From Phenylobacterium glaciei (GTDB lineage: Bacteria > Pseudomonadota > Alphaproteobacteria > Caulobacterales > Caulobacteraceae): a DNA stretch of 64,000 nucleotides. Below the pieces are notes generated by a model, which saw nothing but the letters and a program-made list of their open reading frames with translations, was not told where the DNA came from and ran no database searches. Location of the stretch: contig NZ_JAGSGD010000001.1 of NCBI RefSeq assembly GCF_016772415.1, positions 1 through 64,000 of the forward strand, given 5' to 3'. The translations under genes and the position numbers were made by a program. This document shows, piece by piece, positions 33,973 to 43,085 of this stretch (positions are counted from its first letter, which is position 1; every line of letters starts with the position of its first letter).

Positions 33973-34128
33973 CGGAACCGCCGGGAAAGCTCAACCTTAC
34001 TGGACATTAATATTGTGAATTCAACGTCATGACCAAGACTTAACGGGTCTTTCGGGCAGGCCGCGCCTACACCGCCGCTCAAGACGAACGCACCTCGTAG
34101 CGCTTCGCTCCAACCGAAAGAAAACGTC

Positions 34129-34245
34129 ATGTCCAACTCTTTGAACCTCGGCCGCGTCAGCGGTCTCGCCAGCCTGCTGATGGCCGCCCTGCCGATGCTC
34201 GCCATCGCCATCGTCGCCGTCTCCACGGGTTTCGTCGCGGGCTAA
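34129..34245 (+). CDS. Small hydrophobic protein (38 residues)
   Basis: An uninterrupted frame of 38 codons from ATG 34129 to TAA 34245. It begins polar (MSNSLNLGRVSG) and continues as one hydrophobic helix, LASLLMAALPMLAIAIVAVS, so it is predicted to be a single-pass membrane peptide. Third positions are G/C-biased in this frame, and it is preceded by a 150-base non-coding region with an A/T-rich segment. The ribosome binding site (GAAAG) is weak. No family recognised. Small single-helix proteins often modulate a larger membrane complex. Confidence 0.55.
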   Translation: MSNSLNLGRVSGLASLLMAALPMLAIAIVAVSTGFVAG

Positions 34246-34298
34246 ACCTCCCTTGGGTCATCCTTGACCCTGGGGCGGGCCTGGCCCAAACCGGAGGC

Positions 34299-34742
34299 AT
34301 GGACGCCCCCGAAGACGCCATCGCCGACCAGGCCCGCCACATGGTGGAGACCGTGCCGCAGGCCGCAGCGCTTGGCTTCCGGCTGATCTCCGTGGGCGAT
34401 AGCCGCGGCTCCATCCTCGTCCCCTGGCGGGCCGAACTGGTGGGGGACCCGGCCACCGACGTGATCGCCAGCGGCGTCGTCACCTCCCTGCTGGATCACT
34501 GCTGCGGCCTGGCGATCAACTCGTCCAAGGGCGAGCGCTTCCCCACCGCGACGCTGGATCTGCGCATCGACTATATGCGGCCCGCCGCGCCGCGCGCCGC
34601 CATCACGGCCCTGGCCCACTGCTACAAGATGACCCGGTCCATCGCCTTCGTCCGCGCCGAGGCCTGGGACGTCGATCCCGCCGACCCCATCGCCACGGCC
34701 CAGGCCGCCTTCATCCTGCACGGCGCGAGCGCGCCGCGATGA
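34299..34742 (+). CDS. PaaI-family hotdog thioesterase
   Basis: A 147-residue single-hotdog protein. The central helix region SGVVTSLLDHCCGLAINS with an acidic residue, followed by TATLDLRIDYMRPA, is the pattern of the PaaI/YdiI thioesterase group, which cleaves aryl- or acyl-CoA thioesters. It overlaps a second PaaI-like gene by 4 bases (ATGA), and the two may form a hetero-oligomer or act in series. The typical HGG motif seen in its partner (ALHGG) is altered to ASG here. Confidence 0.85.
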   Translation: MDAPEDAIADQARHMVETVPQAAALGFRLISVGDSRGSILVPWRAELVGDPATDVIASGVVTSLLDHCCGLAINSSKGERFPTATLDLRIDYMRPAAPRAAITALAHCYKMTRSIAFVRAEAWDVDPADPIATAQAAFILHGASAPR

Positions 34743-35170
34743 GTGAAGCCCCCGTACTGAATGCGAATGACCGGCTGCAGGGTTTCCTGGCCTCTGTCCC
34801 CTACATCCGGTTCCTCGGCATGCGCTGCGAGTTGGCCGGCGACGAGATGACCGCCATCCTGCCCTTCGCCCCGCACCTGATCGGCAACACCATGCTGCCG
34901 GCCCTGCACGGCGGGGTGATCGGCGCCTTCCTGGAGATGACGGCGCTGGCCCAACTCTCGGTCGTCCAGCACACGCCGAAGGTCCACAAGACCATCGACG
35001 TCACCATCGAGTACCTGCGCCCCGGCCGGGCGCTCACCACCTATGCCCGCGCCGACCTGCGCAAGGTCGGCCGCCGCATCGCCAATGTGACGGTGGAGGC
35101 CTGGCAGGAGGCGCGCGGAACCCCGGTCGCCGCCCTGCGCGGTCACTTCATGCTGAGTTCGGACGAGTAG
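34739..35170 (+). CDS. PaaI-family hotdog thioesterase
   Basis: A 143-residue hotdog-fold protein. The motif LPALHGGVIGAFLEMTALAQ contains the conserved HGG and the catalytic Glu/Asp position, and VTIEYLRPGRALTTYARADL closes the fold. It is the second gene of a coupled tandem pair of similar size. Likely a small acyl-CoA or aryl-CoA thioesterase. A composite palindromic repeat follows just after the stop and probably terminates transcription for this gene and the converging binding-protein gene. Confidence 0.87.
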   Translation: MSEAPVLNANDRLQGFLASVPYIRFLGMRCELAGDEMTAILPFAPHLIGNTMLPALHGGVIGAFLEMTALAQLSVVQHTPKVHKTIDVTIEYLRPGRALTTYARADLRKVGRRIANVTVEAWQEARGTPVAALRGHFMLSSDE

Positions 35171-35173
35171 AAA

Positions 35174-35309
35174 CCCGCTCATCCCGGCGCAGGCCGGGAC
35201 CCAGATACATCCGCCGCACTCAGGATTCGAGGCGCAGGTCGTGACCTACGACCTGGATCCCGGCCTTGGCTGCTTCGCGCCGCCCCTTCGTGGTCGCCGG
35301 GACGAGCGG
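35174..35309. repeat. Composite palindromic repeat (REP/BIME-like)
   Basis: The left arm CCCGCTCATCCCGGCGCAGG and right arm GTCGCCGGGACGAGCGG are inverted, with internal TCGTGACCTACGACCTGG as in the copy at 12907-13015 (TCGTGACTTACGATCTGG). The right part has an insertion near TTGGCTGCTTCGCGCCGCCC. It sits between two converging genes and fills almost the entire gap of 143 bases. Confidence 0.85.
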
Positions 35310-35313
35310 ACAG

Positions 35314-36315
35314 CTAGGGCTTGGCCGCCTTCAGTTCCGCATGCACGGCGTCCAGCGCCGCCTGGGCCGTGGCGACCGCCGCGGCGTCGCCCTTGGCCTT
35401 CGCCTCCAGGAGCTGTTCGGTGGCCTCCATCTCGCGTACCGGCAACAGGTGAGTGTTGTCGGCCTGCTTGAAGGGGCCGGTCTGGATACGCCGCAGGTTG
35501 TCCCGCTGGTGCTCGGCCTCCGGGCCCGTCCCCACGCCATAGGTCAGGAAGAAGTTGCTGATCTTGGCCTTCACCGTCGGATCCAGGTCCTTGCGCCAGA
35601 CCATCGGATCCTCGGGAATGGTGGGCGAGGTCCAGATCACCTTCAGATTGCCCAGCGTCCTGGCCGACGCGGCGTCGCCCTTCTGGCGCAGCCGCGCGAT
35701 GGATTGGGTGTTGTTGGTGGCCGCGTCCAGCACACCATTGCTCACGGCGAACAGGTTGGATTCGTGGTTGGCCGAGCGGACCGTCTTGAAACAGGTTTCC
35801 GGGCTGATCCCGCGCGGGGCGAACAGATAGGTCATGGGGGCGAGCGTGCCGGAGGTCGACTTCACGTCCCCCATGCCGAAGTTCAGCTTTCCGTCGCACT
35901 TGAGCAGCTGCTCCAGGGTGATGGGGCTGTCCTTGGCCACGATGATCACCGATTGGTAGCCGTCCGCGCCGCCGTCCGGCTTGGTGGTCCGGGCGAAGAC
36001 CTCGGCGTTAGAGCGTCGCACCGCCTCCAGGCCCGACTGGTTACTGAACCAGCCCAGGTCGGTCTGCTTGAAGCGCATCGCCTCGATCAAGGCCGAATAG
36101 TTGCTGCCGAAGAAGGGCTTCACCGTCAGGCCCGTCGCCGTCTGCAGGTCAGCCAGGACGGGCGCCCAGTCGGCCGACGCCGTGGTGGCCTTCTCGGTGG
36201 AGAGAATCGAGAAGTTGAGGGTGTCGGTGGCGGCCGGTTTCTCCGCCGGCTTGGCGCAGGCGGCGAGGAGAAGGGTCGTGGCCAGCAACGCTGCGCCCAG
36301 TTTCGAAGAGATCAT
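35314..36315 (-). CDS. Phosphonate/phosphite-type ABC substrate-binding lipoprotein (PhnD family)
   Basis: A 333-residue lipoprotein: signal peptide with lipobox LLAAC at about residue 20, then a periplasmic-binding fold. [20 protein letters not shown] and the [20 protein letters not shown] segment are typical of PhnD proteins, with the conserved ligand loop [15 protein letters not shown] 36315 is used as it begins the signal peptide; a longer frame to 36378 gives an implausible leader. No phnC/phnE partner genes are adjacent, so it may serve a distant transporter or act as a sensor. The true ligand could be phosphonate, phosphite or a phosphate ester. Confidence 0.87.
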   Translation of the reverse strand: MISSKLGAALLATTLLLAACAKPAEKPAATDTLNFSILSTEKATTASADWAPVLADLQTATGLTVKPFFGSNYSALIEAMRFKQTDLGWFSNQSGLEAVRRSNAEVFARTTKPDGGADGYQSVIIVAKDSPITLEQLLKCDGKLNFGMGDVKSTSGTLAPMTYLFAPRGISPETCFKTVRSANHESNLFAVSNGVLDAATNNTQSIARLRQKGDAASARTLGNLKVIWTSPTIPEDPMVWRKDLDPTVKAKISNFFLTYGVGTGPEAEHQRDNLRRIQTGPFKQADNTHLLPVREMEATEQLLEAKAKGDAAAVATAQAALDAVHAELKAAKP

Positions 36316-36432
36316 CGACACACCTGACAAGACGTCCAACCCTCTGTTTCGCCTGTTCTTGTGACGCTTGTCCGACAACGGCCAGCGAAAACTAAGCTTG
36401 AGGCGGGCGACATTGGGCGCTAACGCCCGCCC

Positions 36433-38124
36433 ATGTCACTGCAAGGTCTTTCCCACCAAGCCCGCCAGGCCAAGAGCTGGCCCTTCGAACAGGCCCGCCT
36501 GCTGCTGGAGCGCATCCTGCGCCTGCGGCTCACCGACGCCGAGCGCGATCTGGCCGCCAGCCTGATCGGCGAGGGCAAGGCCGCGCAGGCCGTGGCCACC
36601 TTGCCGGCCCTGAACAAGCCGGTGGTGTTCCAGTGCGGGTTCGGCGCCTCGGGCCTGCCGCACATGGGCACCTTCGGCGAGGCCGCGCGGCCCACCATGG
36701 TGCGCAACGCCTTCCGCGCGCTCACCGAGGACCAGGTCCCCACCAAGCTGATCGTCTTCTCCGACGATATGGATGGCCTGCGGAAAATCCCCGACAACGT
36801 GCCCAACCGCGAGATGCTGCAGGAGGACCGCGACAAGCCTGTCTCCAGCGTGCGTGACCCCTTCGGCGAGTACGAGAGCTTCGCCCACCACAACAACGCC
36901 CGCCTGCGCGCCTTCCTCGACGGCTTCGGCTTCGACTACGAGTTTAAGTCGTCCACGGAGACCTACCGGTCGGGCCAGTTCGACGCGGTGCTGCTGCGGA
37001 TGCTGGAGCGCTTCGACGCCGTCCAGGCGGTGATGCTGCCGACCCTGGGAGAAGAGCGTCGCGCCACCTATTCGCCCTTCCTGCCGATCAGCCCGATCAG
37101 CGGCAAGGTTCTGCAGGTTCCCACGCTGGGCCGCGATGTCGCCAAGGGGACCATCGTCTTCGACGACCCCGACGGCGGCCGCACCGAGCTGCCGGTCACC
37201 GGCGGCCATGTGAAGATCCAGTGGCGCCCCGACTGGGCCGTGCGCTGGACGGCGTTGGAGGTCGACTTCGAGGCCTCGGGCAAGGACCTGATCGATAGCG
37301 TCCGGGTCTCCGACAAGCTCACCAAGGTGCTGGGGGGCGTGCCGCCGGTGGCCTTCCACTTCGAGCTGTTCATGGACGAGAACAACCAGAAGATCTCCAA
37401 GTCCAAGGGCAACGGCCTGACCATGGAGGAGTGGCTGCGCTACGGCGCGCCCGAGAGCCTAGCCTATTACATGTACCAGTCGCCCAAGTCGGCCAAGCGG
37501 CTCTATTTCGACGTCATCCCCAAGGCGACGGACGAGTACCTGCAGCAGCTGGACGCCTATAACCGCGCGCGGACCGACGCCAACGCCGTGGCCCTGGACA
37601 ACCCCGCCTGGCACGTCCACCGCGGCGCGCCCCCAGAGCAGGGTTCGCCGGTCAGCTTCTCGCTGTTGCTGAACTTGGTCTCGGCGGCCGACGCCTCCAC
37701 CAAGGACATCCTCTGGGGCTTCATCCAGACCTACATCCCCGGCGCGACGCCAGAGAGCCAGCCCCTGCTGGACCGGCTGAGCGACTACGCGATCAACTAT
37801 TACGAGGACTTCGTGAAGCCCTCGAAGACCTTCCGCCTGGCCAGTGACCAGGAGAGGGCCGCGATGGAAGACCTCATTGCCCGCCTCAAGGCCCTGCCGG
37901 CCAGCGCCGACGCCGAGGCGATCCAGAACGAGGTGTTCGAAGCCGGCAAGGCCGCGGGCTTCGAACCCCTGCGCGCCTGGTTCACGGCCCTCTACGAAGT
38001 GCTGCTGGGCCAGAGCCAGGGCCCCCGCTTCGGCTCCTTCGCGGCGATCTTCGGCCTGGACCGGACGATTGCGCTGATCGAGCTCGGGGTGGCCGGCGAA
38101 CTGGTGGCGGCGGCGAAGGCCTAG
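36433..38124 (+). CDS. lysS: Class I lysyl-tRNA synthetase
   Basis: A 563-residue class I aminoacyl-tRNA synthetase of the archaeal type, charging tRNA-Lys. The HIGH-equivalent is PHMGT (residues 76-80) in [14 protein letters not shown] and the KMSKS-equivalent is KISKS (320-324) in KISKSKGNG. The C-terminal alpha-helical anticodon-binding domain follows. Class I LysRS replaces the ordinary class II enzyme in many alphaproteobacteria and spirochaetes. The stop shares a palindromic CTAG with the converging metalloprotease gene. It stands alone in the + orientation. Confidence 0.95.
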   Translation: MSLQGLSHQARQAKSWPFEQARLLLERILRLRLTDAERDLAASLIGEGKAAQAVATLPALNKPVVFQCGFGASGLPHMGTFGEAARPTMVRNAFRALTEDQVPTKLIVFSDDMDGLRKIPDNVPNREMLQEDRDKPVSSVRDPFGEYESFAHHNNARLRAFLDGFGFDYEFKSSTETYRSGQFDAVLLRMLERFDAVQAVMLPTLGEERRATYSPFLPISPISGKVLQVPTLGRDVAKGTIVFDDPDGGRTELPVTGGHVKIQWRPDWAVRWTALEVDFEASGKDLIDSVRVSDKLTKVLGGVPPVAFHFELFMDENNQKISKSKGNGLTMEEWLRYGAPESLAYYMYQSPKSAKRLYFDVIPKATDEYLQQLDAYNRARTDANAVALDNPAWHVHRGAPPEQGSPVSFSLLLNLVSAADASTKDILWGFIQTYIPGATPESQPLLDRLSDYAINYYEDFVKPSKTFRLASDQERAAMEDLIARLKALPASADAEAIQNEVFEAGKAAGFEPLRAWFTALYEVLLGQSQGPRFGSFAAIFGLDRTIALIELGVAGELVAAAKA

Positions 38125-40577
38125 TACTCCCCGTCATCCCCGATCGGCATACCGGGCGGCACAGTCGGCTTGACCTTCGGCGCGGCCAGCACGCGGGCCA
38201 TCTCGTCCCTGTCGGCGATCAAGGCCGCGAGCCGCAGGCGGTGCGCGCGGTCGGAACCTTCGCCCGGCGAGGCCTTCAGACGTGCCGCCAAATCCGCCAG
38301 CCGCTGGTCGATCTCCGCCGACACCGCCGGTGAGGTGTCGGCCCGCCGTGACACCCCCGCCATCTCCAGCACCGCCCGCGTCTGCACCCGCCGCGCGATC
38401 TCGGTGTCGCGGCCGCTGGCCGGGGCGAAGGCCTTGGTCAGCAGCCGGTCCAGCACCTCGCCCGCGCCGGGCAGGGCCGGGTCGCGACGGTGCTGTTCCA
38501 CCAGCCGTTTCAGCCGGTCCGGGGTGGTCAGCGCCCCGATGGTCAGGCCCGCGGCCACATCGGCGGCGGTCAGCGGATCAAAGACCGGGCCGCCGTCGAA
38601 CACCTCGATCTCGAACTGGCGGTCGTCGTCGCCGGACTGACCCGCCGACAGCAGGGGGATCAGGGCCTCCGGCGTATCCAGCTCCGACGGTTTCAGGGTC
38701 GCCAGCACCGCCTCCAGCGCCGCCCGCTGCCGGGCCGCCGGCACGACAGGCGAGGCGTCGTGGACATCGCCCTTCACGCCATAGGGATACTCGACCCCGG
38801 CCACCTGCTTGGCGGCGGCCTCCAGCTGGTAGCGGTGCAGCAGGTAGATGGGCACGTATTTGCGGCGCAGGTTGGCCATGGGCTCGCCGGTCTTCAGGGC
38901 CGCGGTCCCAAAGCGGTCGAGGGCCACGCGGCGCACGGCCATCATCCGGGTCAGCTCGGCGGTGGGATCAGACCCATCGTCCCACAGGCCGCCCCAGGGT
39001 TGGGCCGCGCCGGGCGGCCGCGAGTCGCCGTCGGTGACATAGCGGGCGCCGCTATCGGCCTCCGCCTTGGCCTTGGCGGCCAGCGCGGCCTCTCCGGCCT
39101 TGCCCGCCGGGACCTGGCCGTACAGCCAGTCGACGATGAATTTGTCCCAGGCGCCCAGGCCCACGCCATAGGCGTCCGACAGGTCGGGCTTGCCGGCGAG
39201 CAGGGTCACGCGGGGGGCCGGATAGTCCATCACCGAGGCGCGATCCTGCGTGCTGCCGGCGAAATTGTGCGCAAAGCCCAGGGAGTGGCCGACCTCGTGG
39301 GCGGCCAGCTGGCGCAGACGCGACAGCGAGACCTGGACCGGGTCGTTGGGGCCGCCGGTCCCGTCCTTGTCGGCGCCCACCAGGCCCTCGAAGATCAGCA
39401 TGTCCTGGCGCACCCGCAGGGCGCCCAGCAGCACGCTGCCCTTGAGGATCTCGCCGGTGCGCGGGTCCTTCACCGACTGACCCACCGACCAGCCCCGGGT
39501 GGCGCGGTCCACCCAGTTGATGACGTTGTAGCGGACGTCCAGGGGGTCGACCCCCTCGGGCAGGATCTCCACCCGATAGGCGTCCAGATAGCCCGCCGCC
39601 TCGAAGGCCTGGGCCCACCAGGAGGCGCCTTCCTTCAGGGCGGTGCGGATCGGCTCAGGGGCGGCGCGGTCCACATAGAAGACGATGGGCTTCTTCACCG
39701 GCGACTTCGCCGCCGTGGGATCGGTCTTCTCCAGCCGGAACCGGTAGGCCATCTGGCCGACGATCTCCTCGCCGAGCGGGGCGGCGTAGTCGAGCACCAC
39801 GCCGCCGAACACGCCCGCCCGAGGGTCGAACTTCCGCGTATCGAAACCCGGCTCCGGCAGCTTCACGAGGCTGTGGCGCACCTGGATCGTGATCAGCTTG
39901 GCGTCCGGCGCGATGTTGCGGCTCTCGGGCCCCGGCGTGTCGGACTGGTAGGTCTGGCGGGCCTCGAACTCCAGGTTCTCGGGGAACACCCTCACCGAGG
40001 ACGGGTCGGCCATCGAGAGGTCGGGGACCAGACGGTAGCCCTTCTCGTCGGCGCCCTTCAGCGCGTCGGCGGCCCCCATGACATCGCGGGTCAGGAAACT
40101 GGCGATGTCCACCAGGATGCGGCCGTCGCCTTCCGTCCCCGCCACCTCGCCCGCCCACACCGTGGATGTGGCGAAGGCCTCGCGGGCGGCGGTCTGCTCG
40201 GGGGCCGGCGCGCCGGCGGCGCGGAAGCGGGGGTTCTCGTATTCGGCGATGACCTTCTTGCCGATCCTGCGGAACACCAGGACCTGGGTCTCGCGGATGG
40301 CGGCGCGGTCCAGGCCCACGGGCGCCGACCCCATCCCGGTGCGCAGGGCGGTGAGATAGAGGAACCGGCCGCTGACCCCGTCGGCGTCCGGCGCGGGCAG
40401 GGAGAGCAGGATGCGACCCTTGGCCTTGTCCACATAGACCGGCAGCAGACCGTCCTGGCGCTGGGCTCCAGCGGTCGCTGAGGACTCGGCTTGGGGCTTG
40501 TCCCTGGCAAGCGCCGGCGCCCCCGCCATCAGAACCAGGGCGACCGCCCCCGAGCAAAGCCAAGCCACGCGCGTCAT
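38121..40577 (-). CDS. Secreted zinc-dependent metalloprotease (DUF5117/DUF4953 family)
   Basis: An 818-residue secreted protein. Residues 1-24 are a signal peptide ending in APALA. The zinc motif HEVGHSLGFAHNF (HExxHxxGxxH) is near residue 430, followed by MDYPAPRV as the Met-turn, a metzincin-type layout. The N-terminal region contains the DUF5118/DUF5117 type beta-rich domain and the C-terminal region DUF4953. Likely periplasmic or outer-membrane exposed protein turnover. ATG 40577 is preferred over an upstream GTG because it starts the signal peptide. Normal length for this family. Stop shared with lysS as CTAG. Confidence 0.92.
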   Translation of the reverse strand: MTRVAWLCSGAVALVLMAGAPALARDKPQAESSATAGAQRQDGLLPVYVDKAKGRILLSLPAPDADGVSGRFLYLTALRTGMGSAPVGLDRAAIRETQVLVFRRIGKKVIAEYENPRFRAAGAPAPEQTAAREAFATSTVWAGEVAGTEGDGRILVDIASFLTRDVMGAADALKGADEKGYRLVPDLSMADPSSVRVFPENLEFEARQTYQSDTPGPESRNIAPDAKLITIQVRHSLVKLPEPGFDTRKFDPRAGVFGGVVLDYAAPLGEEIVGQMAYRFRLEKTDPTAAKSPVKKPIVFYVDRAAPEPIRTALKEGASWWAQAFEAAGYLDAYRVEILPEGVDPLDVRYNVINWVDRATRGWSVGQSVKDPRTGEILKGSVLLGALRVRQDMLIFEGLVGADKDGTGGPNDPVQVSLSRLRQLAAHEVGHSLGFAHNFAGSTQDRASVMDYPAPRVTLLAGKPDLSDAYGVGLGAWDKFIVDWLYGQVPAGKAGEAALAAKAKAEADSGARYVTDGDSRPPGAAQPWGGLWDDGSDPTAELTRMMAVRRVALDRFGTAALKTGEPMANLRRKYVPIYLLHRYQLEAAAKQVAGVEYPYGVKGDVHDASPVVPAARQRAALEAVLATLKPSELDTPEALIPLLSAGQSGDDDRQFEIEVFDGGPVFDPLTAADVAAGLTIGALTTPDRLKRLVEQHRRDPALPGAGEVLDRLLTKAFAPASGRDTEIARRVQTRAVLEMAGVSRRADTSPAVSAEIDQRLADLAARLKASPGEGSDRAHRLRLAALIADRDEMARVLAAPKVKPTVPPGMPIGDDGEY

Positions 40578-40664
40578 CGAACCGCCCCCATTGAGCGGCA
40601 CAGCCTACGGGTCCGAGCGCCGATCACAAGCCTGAGAGCGGCTGCTAAGTGACCAACGATCATA

Positions 40665-40692
40665 TTGACGTTAACGGAACTCAGGTTTACGC
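40665..40692 (+). promoter_or_regulatory. Candidate operator/promoter of the MerR regulator (LiuR-like half site)
   Basis: TTGACGTTAACGGAAC at 40665-40680 is followed by GGTTTACGCG at 40684-40693. TTGACGTT-x-ACG resembles one arm of the site known for LiuR-type MerR regulators of branched-chain acid catabolism, and TTTACG resembles part of the other arm. It lies 37 bases before the merR ATG, where autoregulation would be expected. TTGACG may also serve as a -35 element. The match is by eye only. Confidence 0.4.
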
Positions 40693-40728
40693 GTTGGGAA
40701 AGCAAAAGTGTCGAGGGAGGACATCCAG

Positions 40729-41202
40729 ATGCCTATGGAACTGCGCCGGCCGGCGCGTACCTTCACCATCCGTCAGTTGTGCCTTGAGTTCAAATGCACG
40801 CCGCGCGCTCTGCGGTTCTACGAGGACAAGGGCCTGTTGGCACCCGCCCGCGACGGCATGAACCGGGTCTATTCCTACAAGGACCGGGGCCGCCTGCAGC
40901 TGATCCTCAACGGCAAGCGGGTCGGTCTGGCCCTGGCCGAGATCGGCGAGATCCTAGACCTCTATGACCTGAACGACGGCGGCACGGCCCAGAACGTCAA
41001 GTCGCTGACCAAATTCCGCGAACGCATCGTCGCCCTGGAGGCCCAGCGCCAGGACATCGACAAGGCCATCGAGGAGCTGCGCGCCGGCTGCGACGGCCTG
41101 GAACGCCAGCTGTCGCGCACCCGGCCCGACCTGCTGCCCCGCGCGGCCGACTACGACCAGGTGCTGCGCGAGCGCCTCGGCGATCTCGAACACGCCAAGT
41201 AG
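40729..41202 (+). CDS. MerR-family transcriptional regulator (LiuR-like)
   Basis: A 157-residue regulator. The winged HTH lies at residues about 11-80 (FTIRQLCLEFKCTPRALRFY, then EDKGLLAPARDGMNRVYSYK), followed by a coiled-coil dimerisation helix rich in E/R (LTKFRERIVALEAQRQDID). The C-terminus lacks the metal-binding cysteines of MerR/CadR proteins, fitting the subgroup that controls acyl-CoA or amino-acid degradation. ATG 40729 is chosen because GGAGG lies 8 bases upstream; a GTG at 40708 is a weaker choice. It is followed by a terminator hairpin and by an acyl-CoA dehydrogenase gene, a probable target. Confidence 0.88.
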   Translation: MPMELRRPARTFTIRQLCLEFKCTPRALRFYEDKGLLAPARDGMNRVYSYKDRGRLQLILNGKRVGLALAEIGEILDLYDLNDGGTAQNVKSLTKFRERIVALEAQRQDIDKAIEELRAGCDGLERQLSRTRPDLLPRAADYDQVLRERLGDLEHAK

Positions 41203-41247
41203 AGCCTCGGCGCTTCGCGCCGTCGGCAAACCTCAGCTATATATTTG

Positions 41248-41275
41248 AAGGGCTTCCGACCCGTCGGGAGCCCTT
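41248..41275 (+). terminator. Stem-loop after merR (possible intrinsic terminator)
   Basis: AAGGGCTTCCGAC, a two-base loop and GTCGGGAGCCCTT form a 13-base near-perfect stem, followed by TTGACCTTT. It lies between the merR stop and the acyl-CoA dehydrogenase start, so the dehydrogenase may be transcribed partly from its own promoter or the hairpin may attenuate read-through. Confidence 0.6.
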
Positions 41276-41295
41276 TGACCTTTCCCGGAGCCGAC

Positions 41296-43083
41296 ATGAC
41301 CTATCAGCCCCCCGTGCGCGACCACGTCTTCCTGCTGCGCGACGTGCTGCAGATCGAGAAGTACGCTGACCTGCCGGCCTTCGCCGACGCCTCGATGGAC
41401 GTTGTGGAGCAGATCATCGACGAGGCGGGCCGCTTCACCGCCGAGGTCCTCGCGCCCCTGAACGCCGTCGGCGACAAGCAAGGCTGCACCTGGCATCCGG
41501 ACAATACGGTCACCACGCCCAAGGGCTTCAAGGAGGCCTACGCCCAGCTGGTCGAGGGCGGCTGGCCGGCGCTGGGCGCCGAGCCCGCCTATGGCGGCCA
41601 GGGTCTGCCCCATGTGGTCAACCTGTCCTTCTCGGAGATGAGCTCCTCGGCCAACATGGCGTTTTCCATGTATCCGGGCCTGACCCACGGGGCCTATTCG
41701 GCGATCCTCAACGGCGGGTCGGACGAGCAGAAGAGCCTCTACCTGCCCAACCTGGTCTCCGGGAAATGGGGCGGCACCATGAACCTCACCGAGCCCCAGT
41801 GCGGCACGGACCTGGGTTTGCTGCGCACCAAGGCGGTTCCGCAGGGTGACGGCAGCTACAAGATCTCGGGCCAGAAAATCTGGATCTCGGGCGGCGAGCA
41901 CGACATGGCCGAGAACATCGTCCACCTGGTGCTGGCCCGCATCGAGGGCGCGCCGGGGGGTGTGCGCGGCATCAGCCTGTTCATCGTGCCGAAGTTCATT
42001 CCCGACGCCGACGGCAAGCCGGGCGTGCGCAACAGCGTCTTCTGCGCCGGTCTCGAAGAGAAGATGGGCATCCACGGCAACGCCACCTGCGTCATCCAGC
42101 ATGACGAGAGCACCGGCTGGCTGGTGGGGACCGAGAACCAGGGCCTGCGCCTGATGTTCGTGATGATGAACGAGGCCCGCATTGGGGTCGGCCTGCAAGG
42201 CATCGCCCAGGCCGAGGCCGCCTATCAGGCCGCCGCGGCCTTCGCCAAGGACCGCCTGCAGGGCCGCTCGCTGACGGGGCCGAAGAATCCGGACGGCCCC
42301 GCCGACCCGATCATCGTCCACCCCGACGTGCGCCGCATGCTCATGGATAGCCGCGCCGTCATCGAGGCCGGCCGCGCCTTCCTGTTCTGGACGGCTTTGC
42401 AGGGGGACCTGGCCCACGCCAGCCCCGACGAGGCGGTGCGCCAGAAGTCCGGCGACTACATGGCGCTGATGACCCCGGTGGTGAAGGGCTTCCTCACCGA
42501 CAAGGGGCTGAAGGTCTGTTCCGACGCCCTGCAGATCCACGGCGGCTCGGGCTTCACCGAGCACTTCCCGGCCAGCCAGTACATGCGCGATGTCCGCATC
42601 GCGCTGATCTATGAGGGCACCAACGGCGTCCAGGCCCTCGACCTGGTGGGCCGTAAACTGGCGGCCGATGGCGGGCGGGCCGTGATGAGCTTCTTCGCCG
42701 ACGTTGACGCCTTCGTGGAGGCCAATGAGGGCGACGCCGCCCTCAAGCCCTTCACCGAAGGCCTGGCCGACGCCAAGGCCAAGCTGCAGGAGGGCACCAT
42801 GTGGCTGATGCAGAACGGGCTGATGAACCCGGAGAACGCCGGCGCGGCGTCCACCGACTACATGCACCTCTTCGGCCTGACGGCGCTGGCCTATATGTGG
42901 GCCCTGATCGCCAAGACCGCCCAGGCCAAGATCGCCGCCGGCGACACCGACCCCTTCTACGCCACCAAGCTGACCGTGGGCCGCTACTACATGCAGCGCG
43001 TCCTGCCCGACGCCGGCGCCCACCTGGCCAAGCTGATAACCGGCTCGGAGCTGATGATGGCCCTGCCGGCGGAGGCCTTCTGA
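41296..43083 (+). CDS. Acyl-CoA dehydrogenase with C-terminal extension (DmdC/AcdH-type)
   Basis: A 595-residue flavoenzyme, about 200 residues longer than ordinary acyl-CoA dehydrogenases. MNLTEPQCGTDLGLL and SGQKIWISGGEHDM are the FAD/substrate motifs; the late LQIHGGSGFTEHFPASQYMRD and IYEGTNGVQALDLVGRKL carry the catalytic Glu region. The N-terminal part (DVLQIEKYADLPAFADAS) and the C-terminal helical domain define the subgroup that includes 3-methylmercaptopropionyl-CoA dehydrogenase and long-chain enzymes. ATG 41296 has GGAG 6 bases upstream. The next gene, an OsmC protein, starts 2 bases after its stop. Confidence 0.92.
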   Translation: MTYQPPVRDHVFLLRDVLQIEKYADLPAFADASMDVVEQIIDEAGRFTAEVLAPLNAVGDKQGCTWHPDNTVTTPKGFKEAYAQLVEGGWPALGAEPAYGGQGLPHVVNLSFSEMSSSANMAFSMYPGLTHGAYSAILNGGSDEQKSLYLPNLVSGKWGGTMNLTEPQCGTDLGLLRTKAVPQGDGSYKISGQKIWISGGEHDMAENIVHLVLARIEGAPGGVRGISLFIVPKFIPDADGKPGVRNSVFCAGLEEKMGIHGNATCVIQHDESTGWLVGTENQGLRLMFVMMNEARIGVGLQGIAQAEAAYQAAAAFAKDRLQGRSLTGPKNPDGPADPIIVHPDVRRMLMDSRAVIEAGRAFLFWTALQGDLAHASPDEAVRQKSGDYMALMTPVVKGFLTDKGLKVCSDALQIHGGSGFTEHFPASQYMRDVRIALIYEGTNGVQALDLVGRKLAADGGRAVMSFFADVDAFVEANEGDAALKPFTEGLADAKAKLQEGTMWLMQNGLMNPENAGAASTDYMHLFGLTALAYMWALIAKTAQAKIAAGDTDPFYATKLTVGRYYMQRVLPDAGAHLAKLITGSELMMALPAEAF

Positions 43084-43085
43084 CC

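Noticed and set aside
38490-40481. Long frame antisense to the metalloprotease
   Set aside because: The HExxH protease with a signal peptide is clear on the opposite strand.
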